From Brugia malayi (lineage: Eukaryota; Nematoda; Chromadorea; Rhabditida; Onchocercidae): DNA of 64,000 bases. Both the position numbers and the translations under genes were made by a program. Under the pieces are notes generated by a model. That model saw nothing but the letters and a program-made list of their open reading frames with translations, was not told the DNA's origin and made no database searches. The stretch is from positions 2,203,501-2,267,500 of the forward strand of contig NW_025062478.1 of NCBI RefSeq assembly GCF_000002995.4. Reading direction: 5' to 3'. Shown here piece after piece: positions 34,679 to 47,099 of the stretch. Within the stretch, counting starts at the first letter, position 1. The number at the start of each line of letters is the position of its first letter.

Positions 34679-36825
34679 TTTTCTTTTTTGTTTTTTGTTC
34701 TTTTTTTTTTTTTTTGTTTCGAATTTCTTTTCACAGTAATCAAAATTTATTTCTATGTTATTTTGAGTATTTATCCACCAATCAAATTCAATCTTTTCTA
34801 CTATTATTATTATTTCCGTTTATTTCTTTCATCATTTTATGAAATAAAAATAAATAAATAAATAAGTAAATAAGTAAACAATGATATTTTAGATTTGGTA
34901 AATTATCAAAAATAATAAACAAAAGTTATTATTTATATTTAAATTCGTAATAAATTTGAATAGTTCAGAATAATTGTTTACTATTATAAATTATAGTACT
35001 ATTATAGTGATAATTATACAATTAATATGTTTATAGTTATAATAGTTATAACTATGTCAATTGTGTATTTATATTTATAACAATATCAGTAGTATATTTA
35101 TAGTCATAACTATACTGTTTATAGCTATATAGCATTAGTATAGTTAGTAAGTATTACTACAAAATATAGTTATAACTATTTAAAATAGCAAAAGTTACAG
35201 AAATTATTATTTGTACAAATCGCCTTAAATTTATTTATTTAACATTTTTATTTATTTATTTATTTTTGAATATGATATAATTATTAGTATAGTATTAGTA
35301 TAATTAACAATATGTCATTAGTATAGTTATAAATATTACGATAGTATTTGATATAGTTATAAATAATATATTAATAACATTTTTGCATCTATTCCATAAT
35401 TAATTCTAATATTCGATTCTAAAAATTAATTATAATTATTATTCGAAATGAAAAAAAGATACTATCTTGTTATTATTAACATTAAATATTTTAAAAATAA
35501 TAAAATTACTATTTTATGATTAAATATTATCATCTTTATTAAACATTATTAAATATTACAATCTATCATTAACCTAATTTCAGTAGTTACATAATCATAT
35601 CTATCGTTATCATTTATCATTTTATCAATATTTGAACAAATTATCTTCTTGCATCAATTAATAAATTTTTGTTTTTATTTTGCATTACAATTTAAAATAC
35701 AACTTGAATTTATCATTTCAAATCGGAAAATTATGAAAATTTACTCAAATTTTTTTTAAATTTTATTCTAATTTTTAATTTTAAAATTTCAAAATTTTTT
35801 TTTCCATTTCAATTATTGTAAACAAATTTTCTCCTTTTTTTTTTCACTTTATTTAGCAATATTTAGCGAAAAAGGGAGAGAGAGAGAGAGAGAGAGAGAG
35901 GAAAGAAGAGGAAGAGAAAGAAAGAAAAAAAAAAACTTACCATAGAAGTTTTCAATTTATTTGAATTTATTTTCAAATCTAAAAACAGTATTGCGATGAT
36001 AAAAATTTTTTGAAAAAAAAAAAAAAACTACAAAACTGAACAGGTTTTGATTAGTACATTTGGCATATAATATGTTATTGTTACCTTTGATTTCTGATTT
36101 TCTCTCTTCATTACATCAACTTTTTACCTTTACCTTTTCTTTAAGTTACAATTACTGTACTTTTTTTCTTTTCTTTTTTCTAATTAATAAATTTTTATTT
36201 GGAAATAATGATAAAATTTTGGAAGTTATAAAAAATTATTAACTTTAATAATTAGCTAATTTAATTTAATCTTTTTTAATTACTAATTAAGATTATATTA
36301 TAGGAATCATTAATTTTTAAAATACAAATAAATCTTTTGATTTATTAACATATTTTTTTTTTTTAGTAGAGTTATAAGTTATTAAAAATAATAATAGTTA
36401 ATATAAAATAAAATGTTTCTTTTTTTTTTTTTAATTAACATTTATGTATTTTCTTTTTTTCTTATATTAATGTCATAAAGAATTTATACATTTGTAATAA
36501 ATAATATTCAATGACAATTTTCATTGTTCGACGATTGATTTAAAAAAAAAAAAAAAAAAAAGAAAAACAAAATTTTATTTCCTTTTAAACTAAAATGTTA
36601 ATTTAAAAAAAAAAAAAAAAAAATAATAAGTGGAAATGACAATAATAATTGATGTATACCATTTTTATAAAAAAAAAAGAATGAATTTAATTAATAATAT
36701 TTTAAATTATTTCATTATAATCCTATTTTATAATATAATTACTCTTAATTAGTATATGGAAAGAAAATTATAATAATAAAAAGAACATTTGTAGTTATTA
36801 TTATTATTTAATAAATGTTTATGAT
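34645..36825. other. Gene-free interval
   Basis: Starts with a CT run (34645-34675), then AT-rich DNA. At about 34985-35350 many TATAGTTATAACTAT-type inverted units occur, an AT-only palindrome field. A GA run lies at 35873-35900. No exon was recognised. Confidence 0.6.
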
Positions 36826-36829
36826 ATAC

Positions 36830-37480
36830 TCAGGCCTATTACTTACAGCTGTTATATTTCCTATAATACATTCAGGCCAATTATAGCTATGCTATCACAG
36901 CCTTAGAATATATTTGGCCTATTTTCTTGGCCTATATGTTGTTATAGCTTTATAATACATTTAAGCCTGTCATTGTTATCCTTACAGCTGTTATAGTCTC
37001 TATAATATACTTAGGCTTGTTACTACTATGCCATTATAGCCTTATAACACATTTAGACCTCTTATCATTATGCTGTCACAGCCTTATAACACATTCAGGC
37101 CTCTTATCATCGTGCTATCATAGCCTTATAAAGTCTCTTATCACTGTGCTATCGTAGCCCTATAACACATTAAACCTGTTTCCATCATGCCCTTATAACA
37201 CATTTGGGCCTGTTATCAGTATCATTACACTGCCATACACTTAGGCTTGTTATCAGTTATCATTACACTGCCATACATTTGGGCTTGTTATCAGTTATCA
37301 TCATACTGCCATACATTTAGGATTGTTATCAGTTATCATCATACTGCCATTCATTTAGAATTGTTATCAGTTATCATTACACTGCCATACATTTAGGCCT
37401 GTTATCAGTTATCATTACACTGCCATACATTTAGGCCTGTTATCAGTTATCATGATGCTATCATAGCCTTATAACACATT
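36830..37480. repeat. 38-bp minisatellite and its degenerate ancestor
   Basis: From 37211 to about 37470 a unit of the form TGTTATCAGTTATCATTACA + CTGCCATACATTTAGGCC repeats seven times; unit starts at 37211, 37248, 37286, 37324, 37362, 37400 and 37438 give a strict 38-bp period apart from one 1-bp loss. Upstream to 36830 a looser, longer unit (ACATTTAGGCCTnTTATCAT, then GCTATCATAGCCTTATA) is repeated and grades into it. Each 38-bp unit carries two GATA-type sites (TTATCA) in tandem. Confidence 0.92.
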
Positions 37481-37489
37481 CTTCCTTAT

Positions 37490-40400
37490 AATACATGCAA
37501 TGTTTGTTTCTTATTGCTGTAATTTATTGTTGTATTTCTAATATATTATTGTTACATTATTATTATTATTGTTATTAGCCTAACAATACATTCAAGCTTA
37601 TTGTTATTATACCTACACTTTATGCTTACTGTATTTTTCGCTTTTCATTTTATCTTCATCGATTATTTTTATTATGCATAAAATGTACAAAAATACTAAT
37701 AATTACTCATATTGTTACGATATCATATTTATTCTTTTTCTTTTTTTGACTAATAATAATTAATAATTTTCCTTTGATCTTTTTGTTTTAAATTTTATTT
37801 TCTTTTTTTTTCTTTTATTTTTGCTACCCCCCACAATTTGATCATCTTTTCTCTCTTTTTCTTCTTTTCTCATTAAATATTATTATTATTTTTTCTTTTT
37901 TTTTTTTGCATTTATAAAAAAGCCTAAAAATGATAGCAAATTTTTAGAGGGACGAACACGTCAAGCATATTTATATGTATGTATATTTATGCTAATTTCT
38001 TGCATATTTGATGAGCAAACATGAACAAACAGATGATATAGGCTAACGAATTAATAAATACATTTCTCTCTTGCTTATATCATTGTATTTAGCCGGTTTG
38101 ATTAATCCGGACAGACGGAAAAGAAAAGCGGAATGAGTGAGAGAAGAGAGAGGGAGGGAGAAAGAGCGGAAAAAAAAGGAATAGTGTAACAGGAAATGGA
38201 AAATATAATCAATCCGGAACGGGGAAAAAAAAAATTAGAAGAAGAGAAATTGGTAAAGTTTAAGAGTTATTTAGCAAAAAAAAAAAAAAATTGATCATTT
38301 ATCATTTTTTTGTGCTTTTGTTTTTTTTTTTTACCCTCTCTCTCTCTCTCTCTCCCTCTGTCTTCATTTTTCATTTTATTCTCTCTCTCTCTCTGTTATT
38401 TATTTATTATTATATTTTATCTTTTTTTTAAAATTAATCTATCTGATAAGATTTTTTCTCTTTCTTTTTTGTTTTGTTTCCTTTTATTTTTGTTGATGAC
38501 AAGGAGAGAGAGAGAGACAGAGAGGGAGAGGGAGAGAGAAAAAGAGAGGGAGGGAGAGAGAGAGAGGGGGAGACTAGCATAGAATGTCATTTGGCCTAGC
38601 AAAAATGCATTAATAGAAAATGATTAGCATATTTGAGCTTTTCTAAAAAACTAATCATTCTTCTCATCTATAATCATTTCTTTTCTTTTTTTTTCATCGT
38701 TTTTTTTTTTTTTTTTTTTTTTTCTTTTCTTTTTTTTTTTTTAAAAAAAATTATTATTTAAATCTTTTGAAATTTTTTTTGTTGTTAATATTTTAGAAAG
38801 ATTAGTGAAATTTTTTAAATTTATTCCACGAATATTTGCATAATTTAATTCGCTGTGAGTTTTTTTTTTTTTTTTTTTTTTTATAATTAATTAAAATTCA
38901 CTCCGAATGATTATATTATTTGAGGAAAATAATGTATAAATAATTTATTTGACCAAACTTCGAGTATTTTCTGATCAGAATTTTTTGTGATTTTGATCTT
39001 GATCATTGATCATTGGGGTGATTAATGTTAATTTCAAATCTTTGTTCTTATCATTTTATATTTATCAGTACTAAAATGCTTTAGCAACAAAAAAAAAAAA
39101 AGGAAGAGAAGAGAGGAAAAAAGAAAAATAATATTTGAGTCAGAATTTTTTCATTTTCATTGCTGCGAATTTAATTTTGAATGTATTTAAAGCTTATGAA
39201 ATATTTATAAGCATTTTTCTTTTCGATCATCCATTATTGCTAAAAATAAATGATCAATGCATTATGCATTTTTAGTTGACATTTTCAAATTTTCATTGCT
39301 TAAATTCCAATTTGTTAAATGTAAAATACATTTACTATGGCTTTTGCTAGCTAATATTTCAATCAAAAATTTAATGAAATTTTTTTTAATTGTAAATATT
39401 AAATGGAATAATTATAATATAAATTAATCGTTCAATTCATTTTTCCTCATTTTTGTTCAATTGGATTGGTTCACTTTTTTTTTTTTTTTTTTTGCTGAAT
39501 TTTTAAATTCTAATGGAAAATTGCTAACTATTATTTATTAAATAGCTAATTATTTATTAACTATTATTTACTAAATAGCTAATTATTTTTTAAGTAGCTA
39601 ATATTGCTTTAAAAAAATTTTTAATTCTAATTCTTTCTTCCCCCCTCTATTTTGAATTGTTGCAATCAGTAACAAAACTTTCATTATATAATCTATGTTA
39701 CTTTAAATTGATAATTTTAATTTTTTTTTTTTTTAAATTTAACAATTTCTTCATTATTTCCTCATTTGTCCGTTTTTTTTTTTTTATCAGTTCTTTTCTT
39801 TCCAATACATTGCTTTTTTGAAATATATTGGTGTAATTTTATCAAAATGTTTATTTATTTATTTATTTGCTTGTTTGTTTATTTATGCTTTATGCTTATT
39901 GATTTATTTTTTGATCATTACAAATGCATTGTGTTTTGCTTCAATCATTGCCAATGATTATTCAAAAATTTTAACATTCATTGCTTTTTCTCTTCTTCTT
40001 TTCTTTCATTTTTCTTTTTTCTTTTTTTTTTTTTTAAAAAAAATTATCCATAAAATTGATTCATTATTGCATAAATGAAAAGAAAGAAAAGTAGAAATTT
40101 ATATGAAAAATATATAAATATTTAAATTTATTTTATTATTTGAGAATATGCAAACGAAATAAAAATGCATTTTTTTATTTTTTATTTTTCCATTCCTTTT
40201 ATGCAAATGGAATTATATTATTAAAAAAAAAAAAGTAATTGATATTTGGTAAAGAATATTTTTCAAAATTTTTATTCATAATTATTTCCATTTTTTTTTT
40301 TTATCAAAATTATATTTGATGATTAGTCATTTAATCAATTGATACCTTTATATATATACTTTTTTTTTTTTATAAATAACTACTTTTATAAATATTTATC

Positions 40401-40909
40401 ACATAAATTTTATAACGATTATTTATTTATTTATTTGTAAATTTAATTTATTTCCAAAAATTTTCCATAATAACTGCTTTTATTTCTTCCTCTTTTTCTG
40501 CAGTTTAACTATTTTCATTTTTTTTTTTTTTTTTGGTTTTTAAAAATCTTTTTTATTTGTTTATAAATTTAATTTAAGTCCAAAATTTTTTCATGATCAA
40601 ATTTTTATTAAATGTTATTCTTATCAGAGATAAAATTTTAATTCAATTGAAAATGATAATTTAATGTATCATTATTCTAATTTTATTTTTCTCTTTTAAA
40701 ATTAAAATTTCTTTTTTTTTTGTTTTTTTTTTTATTTAACTTATTAATATACTTAAATTTTTAGCTAAATTAAAATTCTTATTTTAATTTCTAATATGTA
40801 TATTAGAAATATTTCATTTCTAATAATTCATTTTATTTTGAATTAAATCATTTTTTTTTAATTTAAATTATACGCTAATTAACAAATATACTGTACATTT
40901 CAAATGATT

Positions 40910-40940
<31 letters not shown>

Positions 40941-40975
40941 GGGAAGAGAAAAACGGAAAAAAGGAAAGAGATTTT
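37490..40975. other. Gene-free interval with one mixed-composition stretch
   Basis: Mostly AT-rich. The part from about 37940 to 38220 has a mixed composition (GGGACGAACACGTCAAGC, AGCCGGTTTGATTAATCCGG) but no consistent splice structure; it may be regulatory. A CT run at 38336-38395 and a GA run at 38500-38575 form another inverted pair. Confidence 0.55.
38336..38575. repeat. (CT)n ... (GA)n inverted pair
   Basis: Interrupted CT runs are followed about 100 bases later by an interrupted GA run of about 75 bases. The reading frames on both strands here (Ser-Leu or Arg-Glu repeats) are repeat translations. Confidence 0.85.
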
Positions 40976-41028
40976 GTTGTATTGAAAATTCCGGAAAGCA
41001 GGTCGAATGATCACTGTTGACAGTAATA

Positions 41029-41220
41029 ATGAATCCCAATGTACTTTTCTCATCTGTTCTCCTTTTTATTGAAAAAATTTCAAATTGCGGTTATGGACAG
41101 CAATTCAATTTGTCGCGACATTCTGTCACATACATACACAGACACATTAATATACATATATATACATACATACACACACATACACTAACATGCACATACA
41201 TACATTTATATAAATTCTAA
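41029..41220 (+). other. Candidate secreted-peptide ORF
   Basis: After TGTTGACAG at 41015-41023 an ATG at 41029 opens MNPNVLFSSVLLFIEKISNC followed by GYGQQFNLSRHSVTY, a signal-peptide-like start of mixed composition. The frame then runs into an (ACAT)n repeat and stops at 41218-41220. The minus strand has an overlapping frame (MRKVHWDSLLLSTVIIRPAF) of similar quality, so coding on either strand is unproven. Confidence 0.25.
41128..41205. repeat. (ACAT)n microsatellite
   Basis: Imperfect ACATACAT run. A similar run is found at about 47508-47542. Confidence 0.9.
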
Positions 41221-42483
41221 TACAGAAGAAAAAGAAAGAAACCTGTTCTTGCATTAGTATTAGTATTATTATCAGTGCTAATCATTCATAATGTTTAAAT
41301 TTTTAACAAAAAAAAAAAAAAAAAAGAAATTTATTTTTATCATAAATTTATGCATAAATTAATTTTAAAAAAAATTTTTAATGAGAAAATGCTAATGAAA
41401 CAATGAAAATAATAATTGATAATATTCGTTTTTTTTTTTTTTTTTTTTTTTATTTATTATGCAAATATTTTAAAAAAAAGGAAAAAAAAATATTATTTTA
41501 CATAAAAGTTATCAGTAATAATTATTTTGATAAAATTAACAGCAAAAAAGAAAAAAGTATTATTACTATTTATAATGTTTAATTTTTCTTGCATACATTT
41601 CATTGAATTTTTTAAGTATTAAATATTTTAAAAATAGAACTGCAAGATATAATTATAGTAGAAAAATAATTTTTTTTTTTTTTTTTTCGATAATATCTAT
41701 TTATTTGATCTATAATCCTGCAATCAAATAAGATTATAGAAAATGTATTATAATTAATTCATTCATTTTCCTTTTCTTCTTTCCGATTTTATTTTTTCTT
41801 TTTTTTTTAAAAAAAAAAAAACTATCACACTATTATTTGATAGAATACAAAAATGAAACAAAAAATTGTGTTAATTTTTAGCAAAATAATTTTAGAAAAA
41901 AAAAAAAAAAAAAATGAAATTTAACTTATCATTATCATAATTTTAAAATTAACACCTGAAAAATTTAAAATTAATTCAGGAAATTATCAATGAATTCATT
42001 TTTCTAAACACTATTTTATCATTTAATTAAAATTATAATTGTTATATTACATTCTTCTAATATATATCATAAAAGATAGGTAAAGCTTCTAAAGAATTAG
42101 CGAAATTTTTGTTATATTAAAATTATGAATTAAATAATTATTTGAAAATGATTCTTTTTTTTTTTTTTCTTTTTGCATAATTATTAAAAACTCTTTTTTT
42201 TTTCGTCTTTAAATTTTATTTCCTCTTCTTTTTCCTTCATCTTTTCTAAATAAGTTCGAACATTTTCAAATTTAGTTACAGTGCAAATTGTACTTTTTTT
42301 TTTTGAACTGAAATAAAAAGAATTGAACAATTTTTGATGCTTTTTTTTTTTTTTTTTCTTTTTCTTAATATATAATCTGTGACAAGAATGGGTCAATCAC
42401 TTTTTTTTTTTTTTGCCTTTCCTATTTCCCGCATTTTCGTTACCTCTCCTCTACACTTCTCGTCATCCTTTTAATATTTTCAT

Positions 42484-42580
42484 CCTCTGTCCCTCCCTCT
42501 CTTTACCTGTCACCCTCTGTCCTCTGTACCTGTCACCCTCTGTCCTCTGTACCTGTCATCCTCTGTCCTCTGTCCCAATC
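42484..42580. repeat. 23-bp pyrimidine-rich minisatellite
   Basis: ACCTGTCACC + CTCTGTCCTCTGT repeats at 42505, 42528 and 42551 with exact 23-bp spacing, flanked by CCTCTGTCC fragments. It is C-rich compared with the flanks. Confidence 0.9.
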
Positions 42581-43342
42581 ATCCTTTTTTTTTTGTTCGT
42601 TTTTGCAAAAATTACATTTATTGAATGAATAGATCAAATTATCTTGCATCATCTTTAATCCCCGCTTTTTTTTTTTTTTTTTTTTAGAATTTTCCTCAAT
42701 AATTTTTATCCCAAATAATTCTATAATAATTCTTTTTTGATGACATAATGATCTTTTATTTATTTTTTTTATTTGGAAAATAGGGAAAAAGTATATTTCA
42801 TCTTTTTAAAGTAATATTAGTTTGTTTGGTTTAAATAAAAAAAAAAGATTATTGCATGATTTTTTCTTTTTTAAATAATTGTTATATTTAAATTTGTAAT
42901 TAAGTACTTTATTATAGTTTATGTAATTATTTTAATTACAAGAAATATTATTTCATTTCTTTTCTTTTCAACTATAATATGATAAGAAGTTAAATGTGAA
43001 ATATAGGCTGAAATTATTAAGTAAAAATTTAACTATTTAATCAATCAATAATTATATTTATTTATGGAAATAAGTAATACTGAAAATGATTAATTGATTA
43101 TCACTCACGTTATCATTATCATTATCATTACTTACTTCAAATATTTCCTTTATCAAAAACAATAAAAATGAGGAAGAGAAAAAGAAAGAGAGAGAGAGAG
43201 AGGTAGAATTGATAAATAAAAGTAAATATTATCTGTAAGCTAAATAAAGAAGGAAAAATTATTGTTGTAATATTTGTAATTTCAACGTTAATGTTAATCA
43301 CATCTTATCATTTTCAATTTCATTGATAACTGATATTAATTT

Positions 43343-43380
43343 ACGAACACGTAGCAGTACACGTACTGCTACGTGTTCGT
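43343..43380. repeat. Perfect 17-bp stem hairpin followed by a T run
   Basis: Left arm ACGAACACGTAGCAGTA (43343-43359), loop CACG, right arm TACTGCTACGTGTTCGT (43364-43380). All 17 pairs are perfect and about half are G-C, in sequence that is otherwise strongly A/T. Nine T residues follow directly. Pairing stops sharply at both ends. Confidence 0.97.
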
Positions 43381-44127
43381 TTTTTTTTATTGATTAGATT
43401 TGTTTTTATTTATTATTGCATTCTTACCTGTATTCTAGCACTCCATGAATAAAATATTTTCTCAATTTTCTCAGCCAAATTTATTAAAATAATTATATCT
43501 AATATTCAAAAAAAAAAAAAAAAAATCCGTTTCTTTTATTATTTTAAATAAATTAAATTAAATTAAAATCAATTAAATTATAAAATGTCTCAAAATTTTT
43601 TCCTCCTTCTTTTTTTTCTAACAAATTTCATTTAAAATTAAATCTAAATAAATTTTTGAAATATTCCAAATTTTCAAAAGAGAAACAAATAATAAGAGAA
43701 AATTTAAAAAAAAAAAAAAAAAAAAAAAGAGACGAAGGTAACGATTTAAAAAAAAAAAAAAAAAAAAAACAAAAAAGCTACAATAATTTGACCTGAAGGT
43801 CATTTTATATTGGTAAGTCAAAAAAAAAAAAAAAATTACTCAACGTCAAGATCATTTTTTTTTAAAAAAAAATCAAAATCCATTCCGAATAGAAAAGAAA
43901 ACAAAAAAAAAATGAGAGTTATCGTCCTTTTCTTCTTATCTTTCAACGTTATTATCAAATTTTTTCATATAATTTACGCTAATATAACATATATATAAAC
44001 TTTTTTTCTTTTCTTTTAATTTCATTTTATATTTGAATTTATATTTGAATGTCGCCAGCAAATGAAATATTCTTTTTTTTTTTTTTTCTGGACAAGGACA
44101 ACCTTCAGACAATGAAACTAAACTATT

Positions 44128-44185
44128 AGTAAGAGTAGTAGTAGTAGTAGTAGTAGTAGGAAGAAACGATTTTCATTTTCATATA

Positions 44186-44218
<33 letters not shown>

Positions 44219-44600
44219 GAAGAAATGATTTTCATTTTCATATATTATTATCAGTTTTATATCAAATTTAATTCTTTTTTTTTTTTTAAAAAAAAATTTG
44301 CTAACTTTTTTATTTTTTAATTTATTCGTTATTTTTTTAAATTATTTTTTTTTGTTCCTTACTTCTTTTTTCTTTGCTTGCTTTTACTTATTTAATACTT
44401 TTTTATTTAATTTATTTTAAGTAGTAGTAGTAAGGAATAAATAATCAAAAAAAAATTCTTTCATTTTCATATATTATCAGTTTTATATCAAATTTAACAT
44501 TTCTCTCTCTTTTTTTTTCTTTTTTGAAAAATTTATTAATTTTTTTATTTCTTAATTTATTCATTAATTTTTAATTATTTTTTCTTTTATCAAAATTTTT
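44128..44600. repeat. (GTA)n with flanking direct duplications
   Basis: GTA runs at 44134-44160, 44187-44218 and 44421-44432 are each followed by GGAA(G/T)AA and a unique tail. The tail TTTTCATTTTCATATAT occurs after all three, and the longer CAGTTTTATATCAAATTTAA after two of them (about 44250 and 44470), so the whole unit has been duplicated with a period of about 220 bp. Confidence 0.85.
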
Positions 44601-44622
44601 TTTTTTTTTTTTTTTGTTTTTA

Positions 44623-44654
<32 letters not shown>

Positions 44655-45600
44655 TTTTGAAATATTTTTTTACTAATGTTTATTACAATGTTGGTAATTT
44701 TTTTTTTTTTTTTTTTCAAAACAATTATTGTTAATATAAAATATTAATAATTTGTAATTGTAGCAGCAATTTATTTTTTCATATTATTAAATTGTATTTA
44801 AATATGATTTTAAATTATATTTCAAAAAAATGAAAAAAAATTTTTTTTTTGTAAAAACTTCTAAGAAAATTGTTAGATGATGAATTGGCTTTTTATTTTT
44901 TGTCTTTTTCTTATCATTATAGTGATAAGAGCATTAATTGGCTCTACAATATGTTATCAGTGATAATGTTGCAATGTATCTGTTACATATTTTATAAAAT
45001 TTATCTTTCACCAAACTAAATATACCATCGCTTCTTTTTTTTTTTTTCTTTTCAAATTTTTTTGAAATTGATAAATAAGCCAAATGAGATTAAAGTGAAT
45101 TGCATTTCAAAATTAATTTAAATTTAAAGTGTTAAATGGAATAATTTATATTATTATTATTAATATATTTGCAATTTTTTAAAATATTCACTTTAATATT
45201 TCCGCTAATTTAAAAATTATTTCAACATTTATCGAATAGTTTTTTGATTACAAAATTAAGCTTATTTTAATTTTGAAAAATAAAAAAATTGTTATTAGAA
45301 TAATTTTAATAGTTTAGAAATTTGATTCAACTATTTTTACCGGAAATTTACTTTTGCATTATCCTTACGAAATCTAGTTAATCGAACTATTCCACTCAGA
45401 TTCTTATTCATTGATTATACATATATACTAGCAAACATTCAGTCATTTCTTTTTAACTTTCATTTTATTTCATTTATTATCGTTTGCTTTTGTCATCAAT
45501 GTGTCACCCAATGCATAAAAAAGCTGCTTCATTTTATTCACATATCATTCATTCATAATATACGCATTTAATTGTTCATGGATTAACATTATTTTAATTA

Positions 45601-45790
45601 GGATGAATTAGCACAGCTATTAAAACTATTTTGGTTAATTAAAACTATCGTAATTAGGATGAATGGGTATGGCTATTAAAACTATTTTAATTAAGATGAA
45701 TTAGTATAGCTATTAGAACTATTTTAATTAAGATGAATTAGTATAGCTATTAGAACTATTTTAATTTAGATGAATTATTTAATTAGTTAA
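45601..45790. repeat. 37-bp minisatellite
   Basis: A unit GATGAATTAGTATAGCTATT + AGAACTATTTTAATTAA starts at 45658, 45695, 45732 and 45769 (37-bp steps), with a first copy at 45602 separated by an extra 19 bp. Copies differ at one to four positions. Confidence 0.9.
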
Positions 45791-45794
45791 CATT

Positions 45795-47090
45795 AATTAG
45801 AGTTTATGTCTAAAAAGAAAATTTTATAATCATATATCCATATGTGACAAATATAGTTTGTCGACCGTCTTTCTTGTCATATTATTCAAATTCAATCATC
45901 ATTGAGAAATTATTATTAATGTGAAGGTTATTTCCTACAATCAAATTATATTCATCAAACTATTTTACGCCCATACATTCAACTTTTCAACTTCACATAG
46001 CTTATTTCTAGTAGTTAAAATGTGAAATATTAAAAAATTCATATTTTCCATTATTGTCAAAGAGAGAAAAAAAAAAGGGATAGAATTTGACAAACATAAA
46101 TTATTCGCCCTTCTACTTTTTCTTCTTTTTTTTTTTTTTTAATTTAGTAAGGAATAAAATTTAATAATTAAGTTTTGAACAATATTTCTGTAGCGAAATT
46201 AATAAAATTTTTAACTGTTCATAGTTTTAATTTATTATACGACCAGTTCCCGTATAATGCATATAAAATAGTCAAATAAGTTCTAATTGTCTGTTTTTTT
46301 GATGAATTGCTATTTTTTTAATTGTTTTAGCACTTAATTAAATTGTTTTGTTTTAAAATTTTTTCTTTTTATTTTTGCGCAAAATTAAAAAGTTGTAATT
46401 AAATTAAATTGTTCTTTAATTTATAATTGATTAGCTTAGTAATGTAATATTATTGGTATCATTCTTTCGAAATATGTTTTATTTAATCTTTGAATGATTT
46501 TTAATTATCTAATTTTTTTTCTTTCTCGCTTACATAATCATTCAAGTTTCGAAGTAATGTGTGAAATTTGAAATTGTTTTAATTCGGTTTCCAGCATTTT
46601 TTTTTTTTTTTGAAATATGAAAAAAATAAAAAGTGAAATTAAGCAAAAGAACAATAATTTTGCTAATTTAATTAAAATAAGATAATTAACAATTAAAGCT
46701 ACTATATGAATTACTTAATATTTTAGCATTTTCCTTTTTTCACACAAATTAATAATGTAAATAGCAAAATGAGTAATACATTCTCCCTATTATTTATAAA
46801 TAATAAGTTAGCTTTAATTGGAATATCTATTTCTATTTGATTTTTATTTGTGATAAATGATATGAAATGAATATTACATTGAAATGATACATTTGATTAG
46901 GAAAACAATTTGCATTTCATTTATTCTATCTGAAATGAAAAATAAAAATCTTTATTTCACTTATTTAAATTCTCAAATTTTATAATAGTAATATAATTAA
47001 TTTATTTCTTTTTTCTTACAACTATCATTTAATTCATACCATTTTATTTTGTTATATCCAAAATTTTAATATTTTTATCAATTGGCAACA
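45795..47090. other. Gene-free AT-rich interval
   Basis: Unique AT-rich DNA, with mixed stretches near 45840-45900 and 46230-46290 but no splice-flanked open frame. Nothing recognised. Confidence 0.6.
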
Positions 47091-47099
47091 TTTGCTATT

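Noticed and set aside
37211..37470. CRISPR-like array
   Set aside because: The 38-bp units are directly adjacent with no spacers, so it is a minisatellite.
38310..38602. Overlapping plus and minus open frames
   Set aside because: They are Ser-Leu and Arg-Glu repeats from the CT and GA runs.
43343..43389. Bacterial-type intrinsic terminator
   Set aside because: The hairpin plus T run looks like one, but the window is eukaryotic with introns; it is reported as a palindrome.
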